A stretch of 41,582 nucleotides of DNA from Methylococcales bacterium (GTDB taxonomy: Bacteria > Pseudomonadota > Gammaproteobacteria > Methylococcales > Methylomonadaceae), in the NCBI GenBank assembly GCA_023144875.1, contig JAGLEW010000013.1, positions 1-41,582 on the forward strand, read 5' to 3'. Below the pieces are notes generated by a model, which saw only the letters and a program-made list of their open reading frames with translations, made no database searches and had not been told where the DNA came from. This document shows positions 8,700-17,469 of the stretch, one piece after another (position 1 is the first letter of the stretch; the number at the start of each line of letters is the position of its first letter). The translations under genes were made by a program, and so were the position numbers.

Positions 8700-8730
8700 A
8701 AAAAAAGGGTATATCGCTATACCCCTTTCT
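8700..8730 (-). terminator. Intrinsic terminator after pnp
   Basis: GGGTATA (8707-8713) pairs with TATACCC (8718-8724) around a TCGC loop. On the minus strand the stem is followed by a run of seven T (the A run at 8700-8706). It lies 27 bp past the pnp stop and ends the long operon. A T-rich flank on the other side may let it work in both directions. Confidence 0.75.
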
Positions 8731-8751
8731 TTATTTATGATATGTTAAAAA

Positions 8752-10836
8752 TTATTCATCATCTTTTTCAATCGCTTTCATACTTAATCTGACTCGACCT
8801 TGACGGTCAATTTCTAATACTTTAACTTTAACCATTTCACCTTCGGTTAATTTATCACTGACTTTTTCAACGCGCTCTTCAGAAATTTGTGAAATATGCA
8901 CTAAGCCATCCTTACCAGGAAGAATGGTTACAAATGCACCAAAATCCATTAAGCGTGCTACTTTCCCTTCATAGATTTTACCTACTTCAACTTCAGCGGT
9001 AATTTCTTCAATAATACGTTTTGCTTCCTCACCTGCCGCTTTATCAACGGAGGCAATTTTAACGATGCCTTCATCGGTTAAATCAACACTCGCACCTGTT
9101 TGTTCAGTAATACCACGAATCGTTGCTCCGCCTTTACCAATTACTTCACGGATTTTACTTGGATCAATTTTAAAGGTAATAATACGCGGCGCATAATCAG
9201 ACATTTCATCACGAGTTGCTGATAATGCTTTGTTCATTTCACCTAAAATATGTAAGCGCCCACCTTTGGCTTGCTCTAAGGCAGATTTCATAATCTCAGC
9301 GGTAATGCCATCAATTTTTATATCCATTTGTAAGGCAGTAATACCCTCTTCAGAACCTGCGACTTTAAAGTCCATATCACCTAGATGATCCTCATCACCC
9401 ATGATGTCTGAAAGTACCGCAAATTGATCGCCTTCTTTAATCAGGCCCATCGCAATACCAGCAACAGGTGCTTGTAATGGCACACCCGCATCCATTAAGG
9501 CTAAACTACTACCACATACCGATGCCATTGAGCTAGAACCATTGGATTCTGTAATTTCAGAAACCACCCGAATCACATAAGGAAATTCGTCCATATCAGG
9601 TAAAACAGCTTGTACACTGCGTTTTGCTAAACGACCATGACCAATTTCACGACGTTTTGGAGACCCAACAAAACCTGTTTCACCCACACAATAAGGCGGA
9701 AAATTATAATGCAACATAAAGTTGTCTTTGTATTCACCCGCTAATGCATCAATAATTTGAGCATCACGAGCGGTTCCTAAGGTTGCCACGACAATGGCTT
9801 GGGTTTCACCACGAGTAAAAAGTGCTGAACCATGTGTTCTAGGTAACACGCCTGTTTTAATGCTGATTGGACGCACTGTCACCAAATCACGACCATCAAT
9901 ACGTTTTCCTTCTTGTAAAATAGATTCGCGAACTACTCTTTTTTCGAGCTGTTCAACAATATCACGAATATCTTTTTCTTCGTATTGCTCATCCGCCGTT
10001 AATTGCTCAACAATGGCATTCCGAATTTCTTTTAAAGCGTCTTGACGGCTTAATTTTTCAGCAACTTTATAAGCCGCTTGTACTTTATTCTCAATTTCAG
10101 TAATAATTAAGTTTTCTAAAGTACTATCAATCGCGGGGGCTTCCCACGCTTCAGGGGCTTGTCCAACCGTTGTTGCAAATTCATCAATTGCATCAATGGT
10201 AATTTGCATTTTTTCATGTCCAAATAACACCGCATCAAGCATCACTTCTTCGGATAAACGCTGTGCTTCGGATTCCACCATGAGTACAGCATCTCTAGTG
10301 CCTGCAACCACAAGTGTTAATAGAGAGTCTTCCAAGCCAGTAATAGTTGGATTTAAAAGATATTCACCGTCTTTATAACCAATGGTTGCCGCACCAATAG
10401 GGCCTTTAAATGGTAACCCTGACACCGCAAGAGCAGCTGATGCGCCTAAAAGAGCGGGTATTTCAGGATCAACTTCAGGGTTTAATGACATAACCGTAAT
10501 GATTATCTGCACTTCGTCGGTATAACCTTCTGGAAATAACGGCCGAATAGGACGATCAATTAAACGTGAGGTGAGCGTTTCTTTTTCCGTTGGGCGACCT
10601 TCACGCTTGAAGAAACCACCAGGAATTTTTCCTGCCGCATACGCTTTTTCTTGATAATTAACAGTCAATGGAAAAAAGTCACCTGCTTTTTCCTTTTTTT
10701 TACTCACAACAGAGACTAATAACACCGTGCCTTCGACATTAATCATGACCGCAGCATCTGCTTGACGAGCAACTTCACCTGTTTCTAAGATAACAAGTTG
10801 ATCACCGTATTGAAATTCTTTCCTGATAGGATTCAC
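8752..10836 (-). CDS. pnp: Polyribonucleotide nucleotidyltransferase (PNPase)
   Basis: A 694-residue cytoplasmic 3'-5' phosphorolytic exoribonuclease, a core part of the RNA degradosome. Two RNase PH-like domains (about 10-215 and 310-540) flank an alpha-helical linker. A KH domain (about 550-610, GxxG in IGKGGATIRG) and an S1 domain (about 620-690, EGKVARLMDFGAFV) follow. FKREGRPTEKE and GERQ-like GETQ are recognisable family segments. The start codon is GTG (10834-10836), with AAGGAAG seven bases upstream. It lies downstream of rpsO with an intrinsic terminator between them, as in Escherichia coli, so its expression depends on readthrough or on its own promoter. In E. coli the pnp leader is cleaved by RNase III and autoregulated; that is not tested here. 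Confidence 0.97.
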   Translation of the reverse strand: MNPIRKEFQYGDQLVILETGEVARQADAAVMINVEGTVLLVSVVSKKKEKAGDFFPLTVNYQEKAYAAGKIPGGFFKREGRPTEKETLTSRLIDRPIRPLFPEGYTDEVQIIITVMSLNPEVDPEIPALLGASAALAVSGLPFKGPIGAATIGYKDGEYLLNPTITGLEDSLLTLVVAGTRDAVLMVESEAQRLSEEVMLDAVLFGHEKMQITIDAIDEFATTVGQAPEAWEAPAIDSTLENLIITEIENKVQAAYKVAEKLSRQDALKEIRNAIVEQLTADEQYEEKDIRDIVEQLEKRVVRESILQEGKRIDGRDLVTVRPISIKTGVLPRTHGSALFTRGETQAIVVATLGTARDAQIIDALAGEYKDNFMLHYNFPPYCVGETGFVGSPKRREIGHGRLAKRSVQAVLPDMDEFPYVIRVVSEITESNGSSSMASVCGSSLALMDAGVPLQAPVAGIAMGLIKEGDQFAVLSDIMGDEDHLGDMDFKVAGSEEGITALQMDIKIDGITAEIMKSALEQAKGGRLHILGEMNKALSATRDEMSDYAPRIITFKIDPSKIREVIGKGGATIRGITEQTGASVDLTDEGIVKIASVDKAAGEEAKRIIEEITAEVEVGKIYEGKVARLMDFGAFVTILPGKDGLVHISQISEERVEKVSDKLTEGEMVKVKVLEIDRQGRVRLSMKAIEKDDE

Positions 10837-10889
10837 TATAAGGCTTCCTTATGTAAAGGTTATTTAAAATTGAGTTTTAAGAGAACTAA

Positions 10890-10917
10890 TAAAAAACGGC
10901 ACTGAGCGTGCCGTTTT
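10890..10917 (-). terminator. Intrinsic terminator after rpsO
   Basis: AAAACGGCAC (10893-10902) pairs perfectly with GTGCCGTTTT (10908-10917) around a 5-nt loop. On the minus strand the stem ends in six T. It is 10 bp past the rpsO stop and upstream of pnp, the position of the rpsO terminator in E. coli. Confidence 0.8.
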
Positions 10918-10926
10918 AGGGGTTGG

Positions 10927-11196
10927 TTATTTGCGAAGACCCAAACGCGCAATTAATGCACGATAACGTTCAACGTCTTTTTTCTTTAAATAATCCAACA
11001 TTTTTCGACGTTGATTCACCATTCTTAATAAACCACGACGTGAATGGTTATCTTTTTTATGCGCCGCAAAGTGTGGAGTCAAGTGTGTAATATGTGCGGT
11101 TAATAAAGCCACTTGAACTTCAGCTGACCCTGTGTCAGTGTCAGATAAACGATACTCTTCAATAACAGCTTGTTTTTGTTCGGTCGTAAAAGGCAT
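10927..11196 (-). CDS. rpsO: 30S ribosomal protein S15
   Basis: An 89-residue protein, the normal length for S15. The family segments are clear: DTGSAEVQVALLTAHITHLT, the basic KKDNHSRRGLLRMVNQRRKML helix region that binds 16S rRNA, and LKKKDVERY. AGGGA precedes the ATG. It sits between truB and pnp and is bounded on both sides by intrinsic hairpins with T runs, so it may be expressed as its own short transcript within the operon. In E. coli, S15 represses its own mRNA; the leader here was not examined for that fold. Confidence 0.97.
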   Translation of the reverse strand: MPFTTEQKQAVIEEYRLSDTDTGSAEVQVALLTAHITHLTPHFAAHKKDNHSRRGLLRMVNQRRKMLDYLKKKDVERYRALIARLGLRK

Positions 11197-11222
11197 TTTT
11201 AATCCCTATCGATTAGAAATAG

Positions 11223-11246
11223 TAAAAAAAATCATCATTTGATGAT
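11223..11246 (-). terminator. Candidate weak terminator between truB and rpsO
   Basis: ATCATC (11231-11236) pairs with GATGAT (11241-11246) around ATTT, and on the minus strand the stem is followed by eight T. The stem is short and A/T-rich, so it probably terminates only partially. Confidence 0.45.
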
Positions 11247-11278
11247 AACGGGTTAATTTCCACAATAGGGCGTAGAAA

Positions 11279-12175
11279 TCAAAGGTTAAATATTTTTTTA
11301 GGGGCAAGTATGCCATTAGAAGATAACACCCCAAGTCCTAAAAAATAGTGCTGATTATACAGTCTAACTTGACCTAATGAGGAATATTTTGTCTCAACCG
11401 CTTGTCCTTGACGCACAGCGGCAGTTTGTTCTTTTGACAATTCAATCCGAGGAATAAAAGAGAGGGGTGTATCAACCGCCAAAAGACAATGAGCTAAGGC
11501 CTCTGGTGTCATTGCGGTTAATTGTTCAATCGTGTAGCTATTTTTGATCAAAAACTGTCCTGACTGCAACCTTCGTAGGTTTTTTACAGTAGCAACGGTC
11601 TTTAAATAAGATCCAATATCCTCAGCCAGTGAGCGAATATAGGTTCCTTTGGAACAAAAAACCTCTAGTGTCAAAATTTCTTGCGTGCAATTTAAAAGTT
11701 TTATCTCAAATAGAGTTATTTTTCGAGCTTTGCGTTCGATCGTAATCCCTGCACGAGCCAATTCATACAACTTTTTTCCTTGATACTTTAACGCAGAATA
11801 CATCGGTGGAACTTGTTCAATTTCACCCATAAAAGCCTGTAAGCAATTATTTAACAACAGATTTGAAAGTTTTGGAATAGCTTGGTTTTCAATAACTTTA
11901 CCTTCCGCATCACCTGTGTTAGTTAAAACACCAAGCTGAATATCCACCTGATAACGTTTATTATCATCCAACATTAACGCCGAAACCTTAGTCGCCTCAC
12001 CAAAGCATAAAGGCAATAAGCCTGTTGCTAAAGGATCTAAACTGCCCGTATGTCCTGCTTTATTAGCATTAAATAAACGCCGTACTTCTTGCAAGGCTCG
12101 ATTCGATGAAACACCTAACCGCTTATCTAGCAGTAAAATTCCATGAATATTAAGCCCTGATTTTCGTTTTGACAT
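11279..12175 (-). CDS. truB: tRNA pseudouridine(55) synthase
   Basis: A 298-residue enzyme that makes pseudouridine at position 55 of the T loop in tRNA. The catalytic Asp lies in GHTGSLDPLATGLLPLCFG, and YELARAGITIERKAR, CSKGTYIRSLAEDIG and a C-terminal PUA-like segment are present. It starts 3 bp after the rbfA stop, inside the conserved nusA operon, so it is probably translated from the common mRNA. In E. coli TruB also acts as a tRNA chaperone. Confidence 0.97.
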   Translation of the reverse strand: MSKRKSGLNIHGILLLDKRLGVSSNRALQEVRRLFNANKAGHTGSLDPLATGLLPLCFGEATKVSALMLDDNKRYQVDIQLGVLTNTGDAEGKVIENQAIPKLSNLLLNNCLQAFMGEIEQVPPMYSALKYQGKKLYELARAGITIERKARKITLFEIKLLNCTQEILTLEVFCSKGTYIRSLAEDIGSYLKTVATVKNLRRLQSGQFLIKNSYTIEQLTAMTPEALAHCLLAVDTPLSFIPRIELSKEQTAAVRQGQAVETKYSSLGQVRLYNQHYFLGLGVLSSNGILAPKKIFNL

Positions 12176-12178
12176 AAA

Positions 12179-12532
12179 TTATTCAGGCAGAACCTCTTTC
12201 AATAACGCACTCACACGCATTCCCGTATCAAATGAGTGATCATAAATAAACCGTAAATCAGCGATATGTCGCAATCGCATTCGTTTTGCTAAATGATGGC
12301 GAATCATCGGCACCAGTTTATTTAAACGCTTAACTTGTGCAAGTTTTTCATCTTCATCCACATTCAGCACGGTCACATAAACTTTTGCCGCAGCTAAATC
12401 TTTGGTTACCACCACTTCATTGATAGTAATAAAACCTAATTGTGAATCATTGATGTCACGCTGAAAAATCAAGGCAAGTTCTTTTTGAATTTGCGATGAA
12501 ACGCGAACACTGCGTCCAAATTCTCGTGCCAT
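12179..12532 (-). CDS. rbfA: Ribosome-binding factor A
   Basis: A 117-residue KH-like protein that helps mature the 16S rRNA 5' end and the 30S subunit, and is needed at low temperature in E. coli. Recognisable segments are SVRVSSQIQKELALIFQRD, a hydrophobic core with the VTKDLAAAKVYVTV strand, and LRHIADLRFIYDHSFD. It lies 3 bp after the infB stop and 3 bp before truB, the usual gene order. Confidence 0.95.
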   Translation of the reverse strand: MAREFGRSVRVSSQIQKELALIFQRDINDSQLGFITINEVVVTKDLAAAKVYVTVLNVDEDEKLAQVKRLNKLVPMIRHHLAKRMRLRHIADLRFIYDHSFDTGMRVSALLKEVLPE

Positions 12533-12535
12533 AAA

Positions 12536-15148
12536 TTAAATTTCTCGTTTCACTTCAATACGTTCAAATACTTCGATTTGATCGCCTGATTTAACATCAT
12601 TATAATTTTTAACGCCAATACCACATTCCATTCCCATTTTGACGTCATTCACGTCATCTTTAAAACGGCGCAATGATTCTAACTGACCTTCATAAATCAC
12701 CACATTATCGCGTAAAACACGAATTGGTAAATTACGCTTCATATTGCCATCAATAACCATACAGCCTGCAATGGAACCAAACTTAGGCGAACGGAAAACA
12801 TCACGAACTTCAGCAAGCCCCAAGATTTTCTCTTGAATTTCAGGGGCTAACATACCATTCACTGAGCGTTTTACTTCATCAATAGCTTCATAAATAACGC
12901 TGTAATAATGGAGATCCACTTCTTTTTCGGTAATCAATTTACGCGCGGTACCATCGGCACGAACATTAAATCCCATTAAAATTGCGCCCGACGCTAAGGC
13001 TAAATTCACATCACCTTCGTTAATACCACCCACACCACCATAAATACATTTTACTTCAACTTCATCGGTAGTCAGTTGTACTAACGCCTCACGTAATGCT
13101 TCTAAGCTGCCTTGAACATCCGTTTTAAGAACTAAGTTAAGCGTCGAAGTTTCACCCGCTGCCATTTTAGAAAAGACCTCATCTAATTTAGCAGCCTGTT
13201 GTGCCGCATGACGTGTCAATTTATTTTTATCTTTTCGATGCTGAGCCAATTCACGCGCGGTACGTTCATTTTTAACGACGACAAAACTATCTCCAGCACT
13301 CGGTGTTCCTGAAAGCCCTAAAATTTCAACGGGAGCACAAGGGCCTGCTGTTTTTATAACCTTCCCTACTTCATCAAACATGGCACGCAGTCGCCCATAC
13401 TGGTGACCACATAAAACAATATTCCCTTTTTCTAAGGTTCCTTTTTGAACAAGCACCGTTGCCACAGAACCCCGACCTTTTTCAAGACGCGCTTCAACCA
13501 CTAAACCCGATGCATAGCCTTCAGAAGGCGCTTTTAATTCTAAAATTTCAGATTGTAAAATTAATGCTTCAATAAGCTCTGTAATCCCTTCGCCTGTTTT
13601 TGCTGAAATTTTCAAAAACTGAGTATCACCGCCCCACTCTTCAGGGACAACCTCAATAGTCGCCAATTCTTGCATGACTTTATCTGGATTGGCTTCAGGT
13701 TTATCAATTTTATTAATCGCAATAATAATTGGTACTTTTGCCGCTTTCGCATGCTCAACCGCTTCTTTTGTTTGCGGCATGACCCCATCATCAGCAGCGA
13801 CAACCACAATAACCACATCGGTAATTTTAGCACCACGCGCCCGCATTGCCGTAAACGCCGCATGTCCAGGTGTATCTAAAAAAGTAACCGAACCATGGTC
13901 GGTTTTCACTTGGTAGGCACCAATATGTTGAGTAATTCCACCCGCCTCACCTGCGGCGACTCGTGTTTCACGAATGTAATCTAAAAGTGAAGTTTTTCCA
14001 TGATCGACATGCCCCATGATTGTGACAATAGGCGCTCTTGATGTCTGCTCTCTTTCATCAACTTCCACCACTTGAGACAACATTTCTTGCTCAAGATCAT
14101 CATCACTTTGCATAATGGGTTTATGCCCCATTTCTTCAACTAAAATAACCGCCGTATCTTGGTCAATGCTCTGGTTAATGGTTGCCATTAAGCCCAGTTT
14201 CATTAAATGTTTAATCACTTCAGCCGCTTTAACACTCATTTTTTGAGCTAATTCCGACACAATAATCGTTTCAGGAATAGTAATATCTTTTACCGTTGGC
14301 GCAACGGGCATTTCAAACTGATGCTTGGTATCAGTGGCAAAAGCAGGAGACATACGACCTTTATTGCCTCTATTACCCTTATTGCCCCGTACTTTACGTC
14401 CTCTATTTGCAACCGCTGTTTTATTTCGGTCATTCCGTTTTTGCTCAGCAGGCTTGTTATTATTGCGATAAACGGGTTTTTTCTTCGTCGTTGTTGTCGC
14501 CGCTTGCAATTTAGCCGCCGCTATTTTCCGAACCTTTTCAGCATTACGCTCTACAGAGGCTTCCAAACGCTGTTTGCGTTCAAACTCTAAACGCTCTTTC
14601 TCGTTTTGTTTTTTCTTTTCTATGGCTGCTTTCTGCTGCTCAGCCGTTAATTCAGGGGCTTTTTCGACAGCAACTGGTTTTTCTTCAACCTTAGCAACCG
14701 AAGGTGTTTTTACTTCCGTCGGCTTTAGCATTTCTTTTTCAACCACAGCAGATGTTATTTCTGTAGGTTTTGATATACCCGTCATAGCCTCGTCTAATTG
14801 AGAGTTTTCTTTATCAGGCGCTACTGTATCCGTGCGTTTGATATAAGTTTTTTTCTTACGGACTTCAATAGCAATGGATTTTGTTGATTTACCAGGAACA
14901 GATGTTTGTTTTAATTGGCTAATTTTTCGACTTTTCAAGGTCACACGCTTAGGCGATTTTGCATCTCCTGATTCGGTCACTTTTCCATGTCGCTCACGTA
15001 AATGTGCCAATAATTTATTTTTTTCATCTTCATTGACAAGATCACTGGCATTGCTTGCATTTAAGCCTGCCTCTTTAAGTTGTATTAATAAACGCTCTAG
15101 AGGGATCTTAACCACCTCTGCTAATTGTTGTACTGTTTGATCACTCAT
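12536..15148 (-). CDS. infB: Translation initiation factor IF-2
   Basis: About 870 residues from the ATG at 15146-15148, chosen because GAGGGGG lies just upstream and MSDQTVQQLAEVVK is the family N-terminus; a longer frame to 15196 overlaps the end of nusA. An IF2 N-terminal domain is followed by a long Lys/Glu-rich linker with RGNKGNRGNKGR repeats (about 90-285). The G domain has GHVDHGKTS, DTPGHAAF, NKID and SAKTGEG. C-terminal translation-factor domains follow, including an EGQLESLRRFKDDV segment. IF-2 is the GTPase that loads initiator fMet-tRNA on the 30S subunit, which fits its cotranscription with the initiator tRNA gene. Confidence 0.97.
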   Translation of the reverse strand: MSDQTVQQLAEVVKIPLERLLIQLKEAGLNASNASDLVNEDEKNKLLAHLRERHGKVTESGDAKSPKRVTLKSRKISQLKQTSVPGKSTKSIAIEVRKKKTYIKRTDTVAPDKENSQLDEAMTGISKPTEITSAVVEKEMLKPTEVKTPSVAKVEEKPVAVEKAPELTAEQQKAAIEKKKQNEKERLEFERKQRLEASVERNAEKVRKIAAAKLQAATTTTKKKPVYRNNNKPAEQKRNDRNKTAVANRGRKVRGNKGNRGNKGRMSPAFATDTKHQFEMPVAPTVKDITIPETIIVSELAQKMSVKAAEVIKHLMKLGLMATINQSIDQDTAVILVEEMGHKPIMQSDDDLEQEMLSQVVEVDEREQTSRAPIVTIMGHVDHGKTSLLDYIRETRVAAGEAGGITQHIGAYQVKTDHGSVTFLDTPGHAAFTAMRARGAKITDVVIVVVAADDGVMPQTKEAVEHAKAAKVPIIIAINKIDKPEANPDKVMQELATIEVVPEEWGGDTQFLKISAKTGEGITELIEALILQSEILELKAPSEGYASGLVVEARLEKGRGSVATVLVQKGTLEKGNIVLCGHQYGRLRAMFDEVGKVIKTAGPCAPVEILGLSGTPSAGDSFVVVKNERTARELAQHRKDKNKLTRHAAQQAAKLDEVFSKMAAGETSTLNLVLKTDVQGSLEALREALVQLTTDEVEVKCIYGGVGGINEGDVNLALASGAILMGFNVRADGTARKLITEKEVDLHYYSVIYEAIDEVKRSVNGMLAPEIQEKILGLAEVRDVFRSPKFGSIAGCMVIDGNMKRNLPIRVLRDNVVIYEGQLESLRRFKDDVNDVKMGMECGIGVKNYNDVKSGDQIEVFERIEVKREI

Positions 15149-15161
15149 TTTCGCCCCCTCT

Positions 15162-16676
15162 CTATTCGCCCTGTTCCATCGCAAACCAAGGTTCACGCGC
15201 TTTCATTATTAATTTTCCTGCTCGTGACTCATCCATTTTTGTAAAATTCATCAAGTCATCAATCGCTTGATCGGCTAAGTCTTCCATTGTCACAATGCCT
15301 TCACTCGCCATTTCAAAAGCTAATTCTTTATCCATTCCTTCCATATTTAACAAATCATCTGAAGGTTCTGCCGTTTCAATTTTTTCTTCCGAGGTAATAG
15401 CGTTAATTAATAAAGCGTTTTTTGCCCGCTCTTTTAATATTTCCACTAGTTCCAAATCAAAGCCTTCGATGTCTAGCATATCATTAGTCGGTACATACGC
15501 AATTTCTTCCACCGTATTAAAACCGACTTCAGCTAAGATTGTGGCAATATCCTCATCAACATCAAGTTGTTCCATAAAAATTTGACGAGTATGTTCAATC
15601 TCAACTTCGGCATTTTCTTCCGCTTCCGTCGCATCCAGAATATTTAATTCCCAACCTGTTAATTCAATGGCTAGACGCACATTTTGCCCACCACGCCCAA
15701 TCGCTTGGGATAAACTTTCAGTCGCTACCGCCACGTCCATGCTGTGTTTATCTTCATCAACAACAATGGATTGAATTTCGGCAGGCGACATCGCATTAAT
15801 AACAAACTGTGCTTCATTTTCATTCCATAAAATGATGTCAACACGCTCCCCCGCTAATTCATTAGTCACCGCTTGCACTCGTGACCCACGCATTCCAACA
15901 CAAGCACCAACAGGGTCTAACCGAGGATCATGACTTTTAACCGCAATTTTTGCGCGAGAACCAGGATCTCTTGCCGCCGCTAATACTTCAATTAATCCTT
16001 CACCAACTTCTGGGACTTCCAGATGAAATAAGGCAATTAAAAGTTCAGGTGCCGTTCGGCTGATAAATAATTGTGGTCCTCGTTGTTCAGAACGAACTTC
16101 TTGTAAGTAACCTCGAATTCTATCTCCCGTACGAACAGATTCACGAGGAATCATATCTTCTTTGGCAATAAAGGCCTCAACATGCCCCCCTAAATCAAGG
16201 TATATGTTACCTTTTTCAATACGTTTAACAACCCCTGCAATCAACTCACCCACTCGATCTTGGTAAATTTCAACAATTTTGAGGCGTTCAGCTTCACGTA
16301 CTTTTTGGATGATAACTTGTTTTGCCGTTTGAGCGGCAATCCGACAAAATTCAGCAGACTCGGTTATTTCTTCAACAAAATCACCGACTTCGATATCGGG
16401 CGTTTCAAGTTGAGCCGCTTCAAGTAGTATTTGCCAACTTGGAAACGCAACATCACCATCAACGTCAGGGTTTACATCAACCACTTCCCAGCGCCGAAAA
16501 GTTTCATATTCTCCTGTAGACCGATCAATGCTAACTCTGGCTTTAATCGGAAAACTATGGCGTTTAATAACCGAAACTTCCAATGCAGATTCAATCGCTT
16601 GAAAAATAATGCCTTTCTCAATATCTCTCTCGTTTGAAAAAACATCAACTACCAATAAAATTTCTTTATTTGACAT
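15162..16676 (-). CDS. nusA: Transcription termination/antitermination protein NusA
   Basis: A 504-residue RNA polymerase-associated factor controlling pausing, termination and antitermination. It has the N-terminal polymerase-binding domain (about 1-125), an S1 domain (about 135-200), KH1 and KH2 (about 200-345; MRGSRVQAVTNEL and GRGGQNVRLA), and two C-terminal acidic repeats (about 365-430 and 440-498) of helix-hairpin-helix type. The two repeats are typical of gammaproteobacterial NusA. Its start overlaps the rimP stop by 11 bp, so translation is probably coupled. In E. coli NusA regulates its own operon at leader terminators; hairpins here at 17177-17201 and 17257-17281 could serve that purpose. 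Confidence 0.97.
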   Translation of the reverse strand: MSNKEILLVVDVFSNERDIEKGIIFQAIESALEVSVIKRHSFPIKARVSIDRSTGEYETFRRWEVVDVNPDVDGDVAFPSWQILLEAAQLETPDIEVGDFVEEITESAEFCRIAAQTAKQVIIQKVREAERLKIVEIYQDRVGELIAGVVKRIEKGNIYLDLGGHVEAFIAKEDMIPRESVRTGDRIRGYLQEVRSEQRGPQLFISRTAPELLIALFHLEVPEVGEGLIEVLAAARDPGSRAKIAVKSHDPRLDPVGACVGMRGSRVQAVTNELAGERVDIILWNENEAQFVINAMSPAEIQSIVVDEDKHSMDVAVATESLSQAIGRGGQNVRLAIELTGWELNILDATEAEENAEVEIEHTRQIFMEQLDVDEDIATILAEVGFNTVEEIAYVPTNDMLDIEGFDLELVEILKERAKNALLINAITSEEKIETAEPSDDLLNMEGMDKELAFEMASEGIVTMEDLADQAIDDLMNFTKMDESRAGKLIMKAREPWFAMEQGE

Positions 16677-17151
16677 TACGCCCTCCTTTTTTGAGTAAAT
16701 ATTCGGGTACTAAACGTGCCTTACTCATCGCTGTAAATGGGATTTCAAACGGCTGTCTTTGATCCTGAAGAAAAAGGTTATCTCCTTCAACTTTTTGAAT
16801 TAATCCTCTAATTTTTCGACGATTTTCAATGGGGCTAAATAAATTAATATCTACGGTACTGCCGACAAAACGTTCAAATTGTTCTATTTTAAAAAAGGGA
16901 CGATCTTCTCCAGGTGATGAAACTTCCAACTGGTAATTCGAATTTATAGGATCTTCCACATCCATGGCACCACTAATTTGATGACTAACTTTTGTGCAGT
17001 CCTCCACTAAAATACCTTTTTCACTATCAATATAAATTCTTAATAAGGCGTTGTGTTGATGTGGATTATAATCAATCCCTACACACTCATACCCGAGTCC
17101 TTCAACGATAGGTTCTATAAGGTTAATCAAGTGTTCTGGGGCTTGCCTCAT
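16666..17151 (-). CDS. rimP: Ribosome maturation factor RimP
   Basis: A 161-residue cytoplasmic factor for 30S subunit maturation. Segments GLGYECVGIDY, LRIYIDSEKGI, VEDCTKVSHQISGAMDVEDPI and YQLEVSSPGEDRPFF are diagnostic of the family. The C-terminal part is an SH3-like barrel. It begins the protein-coding part of the nusA operon downstream of the initiator tRNA. A GTGAG sequence precedes the ATG, and a strong terminator-like hairpin ends only 26 bp upstream, so the gene depends on readthrough or antitermination. Confidence 0.95.
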   Translation of the reverse strand: MRQAPEHLINLIEPIVEGLGYECVGIDYNPHQHNALLRIYIDSEKGILVEDCTKVSHQISGAMDVEDPINSNYQLEVSSPGEDRPFFKIEQFERFVGSTVDINLFSPIENRRKIRGLIQKVEGDNLFLQDQRQPFEIPFTAMSKARLVPEYLLKKGGRNVK

Positions 17152-17176
17152 AAGATAAACTCACTTTATTTCACAC

Positions 17177-17201
17177 AAAAAAAAAGAGTCCAAAGACTCT
17201 T
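17177..17201 (-). terminator. Terminator-like hairpin in the rimP leader
   Basis: AAGAGTC (17184-17190) pairs with GACTCTT (17195-17201) around CAAA. On the minus strand the stem runs into nine T. It is 26 bp upstream of the rimP start and is the second such hairpin after the initiator tRNA. It is a candidate attenuator of the operon. Confidence 0.65.
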
Positions 17202-17256
17202 CTACTGATCGGTTAGCATTTTTAATGCCGACAAATTATTCTCCAACCTTCAGAAA

Positions 17257-17281
17257 ATAAAAAACCCCATAAATGGGGTTT
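17257..17281 (-). terminator. Intrinsic terminator after initiator tRNA
   Basis: AAACCCCAT (17262-17270) pairs with ATGGGGTTT (17273-17281), and on the minus strand six T follow. It lies 9 bp past the tRNA CCA end and would release a short tRNA transcript, with partial readthrough into rimP. Confidence 0.7.
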
Positions 17282-17289
17282 CTAAAATT

Positions 17290-17366
17290 TGGTAGCGGGG
17301 GCAGGATTTGAACCTACGGCCTTCGGGTTATGAGCCCGACGAGCTACCAAGCTGCTCCACCCCGCG
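17290..17366 (-). tRNA. metY: Initiator tRNA-fMet (CAT)
   Basis: A 77-nt gene with encoded CCA. The anticodon loop is CTCATAA, and the anticodon stem ends in GGG/CCC, the three G:C pairs that mark initiator tRNAs. The first base C1 faces U72, so position 1:72 is unpaired, as needed for formylation; E. coli has C1 opposite A72. The T arm is GTAGG-TTCAAAT-CCTGC. Its place upstream of rimP-nusA-infB matches E. coli metY. Confidence 0.97.
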
Positions 17367-17379
17367 ATTGATTTTCATT

Positions 17380-17407
17380 ATTATAAAGCCTTCTTTTAAA
17401 TTAGCAA
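17380..17407 (-). promoter_or_regulatory. Sigma-70 promoter of the metY-rimP-nusA operon
   Basis: On the minus strand TTGCTA (17402-17407) and a perfect TATAAT (17380-17385) are 16 bp apart. The -10 element is 13 bp upstream of the tRNA 5' end. This is the best promoter match seen in the window and fits a strong stable-RNA promoter. Confidence 0.7.
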
Positions 17408-17469
17408 GTTTTATTTATTTTTATCGTTTAAAATGTTTACTTTACGACTGCTTATATTTCCCTAATTCC

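Noticed and set aside
17308..17469. In-frame extension of prfB upstream of the ATG at 17470
   Set aside because: It would cross the tRNA gene on the other strand and has no RF2 similarity; the family N-terminus begins at 17470.
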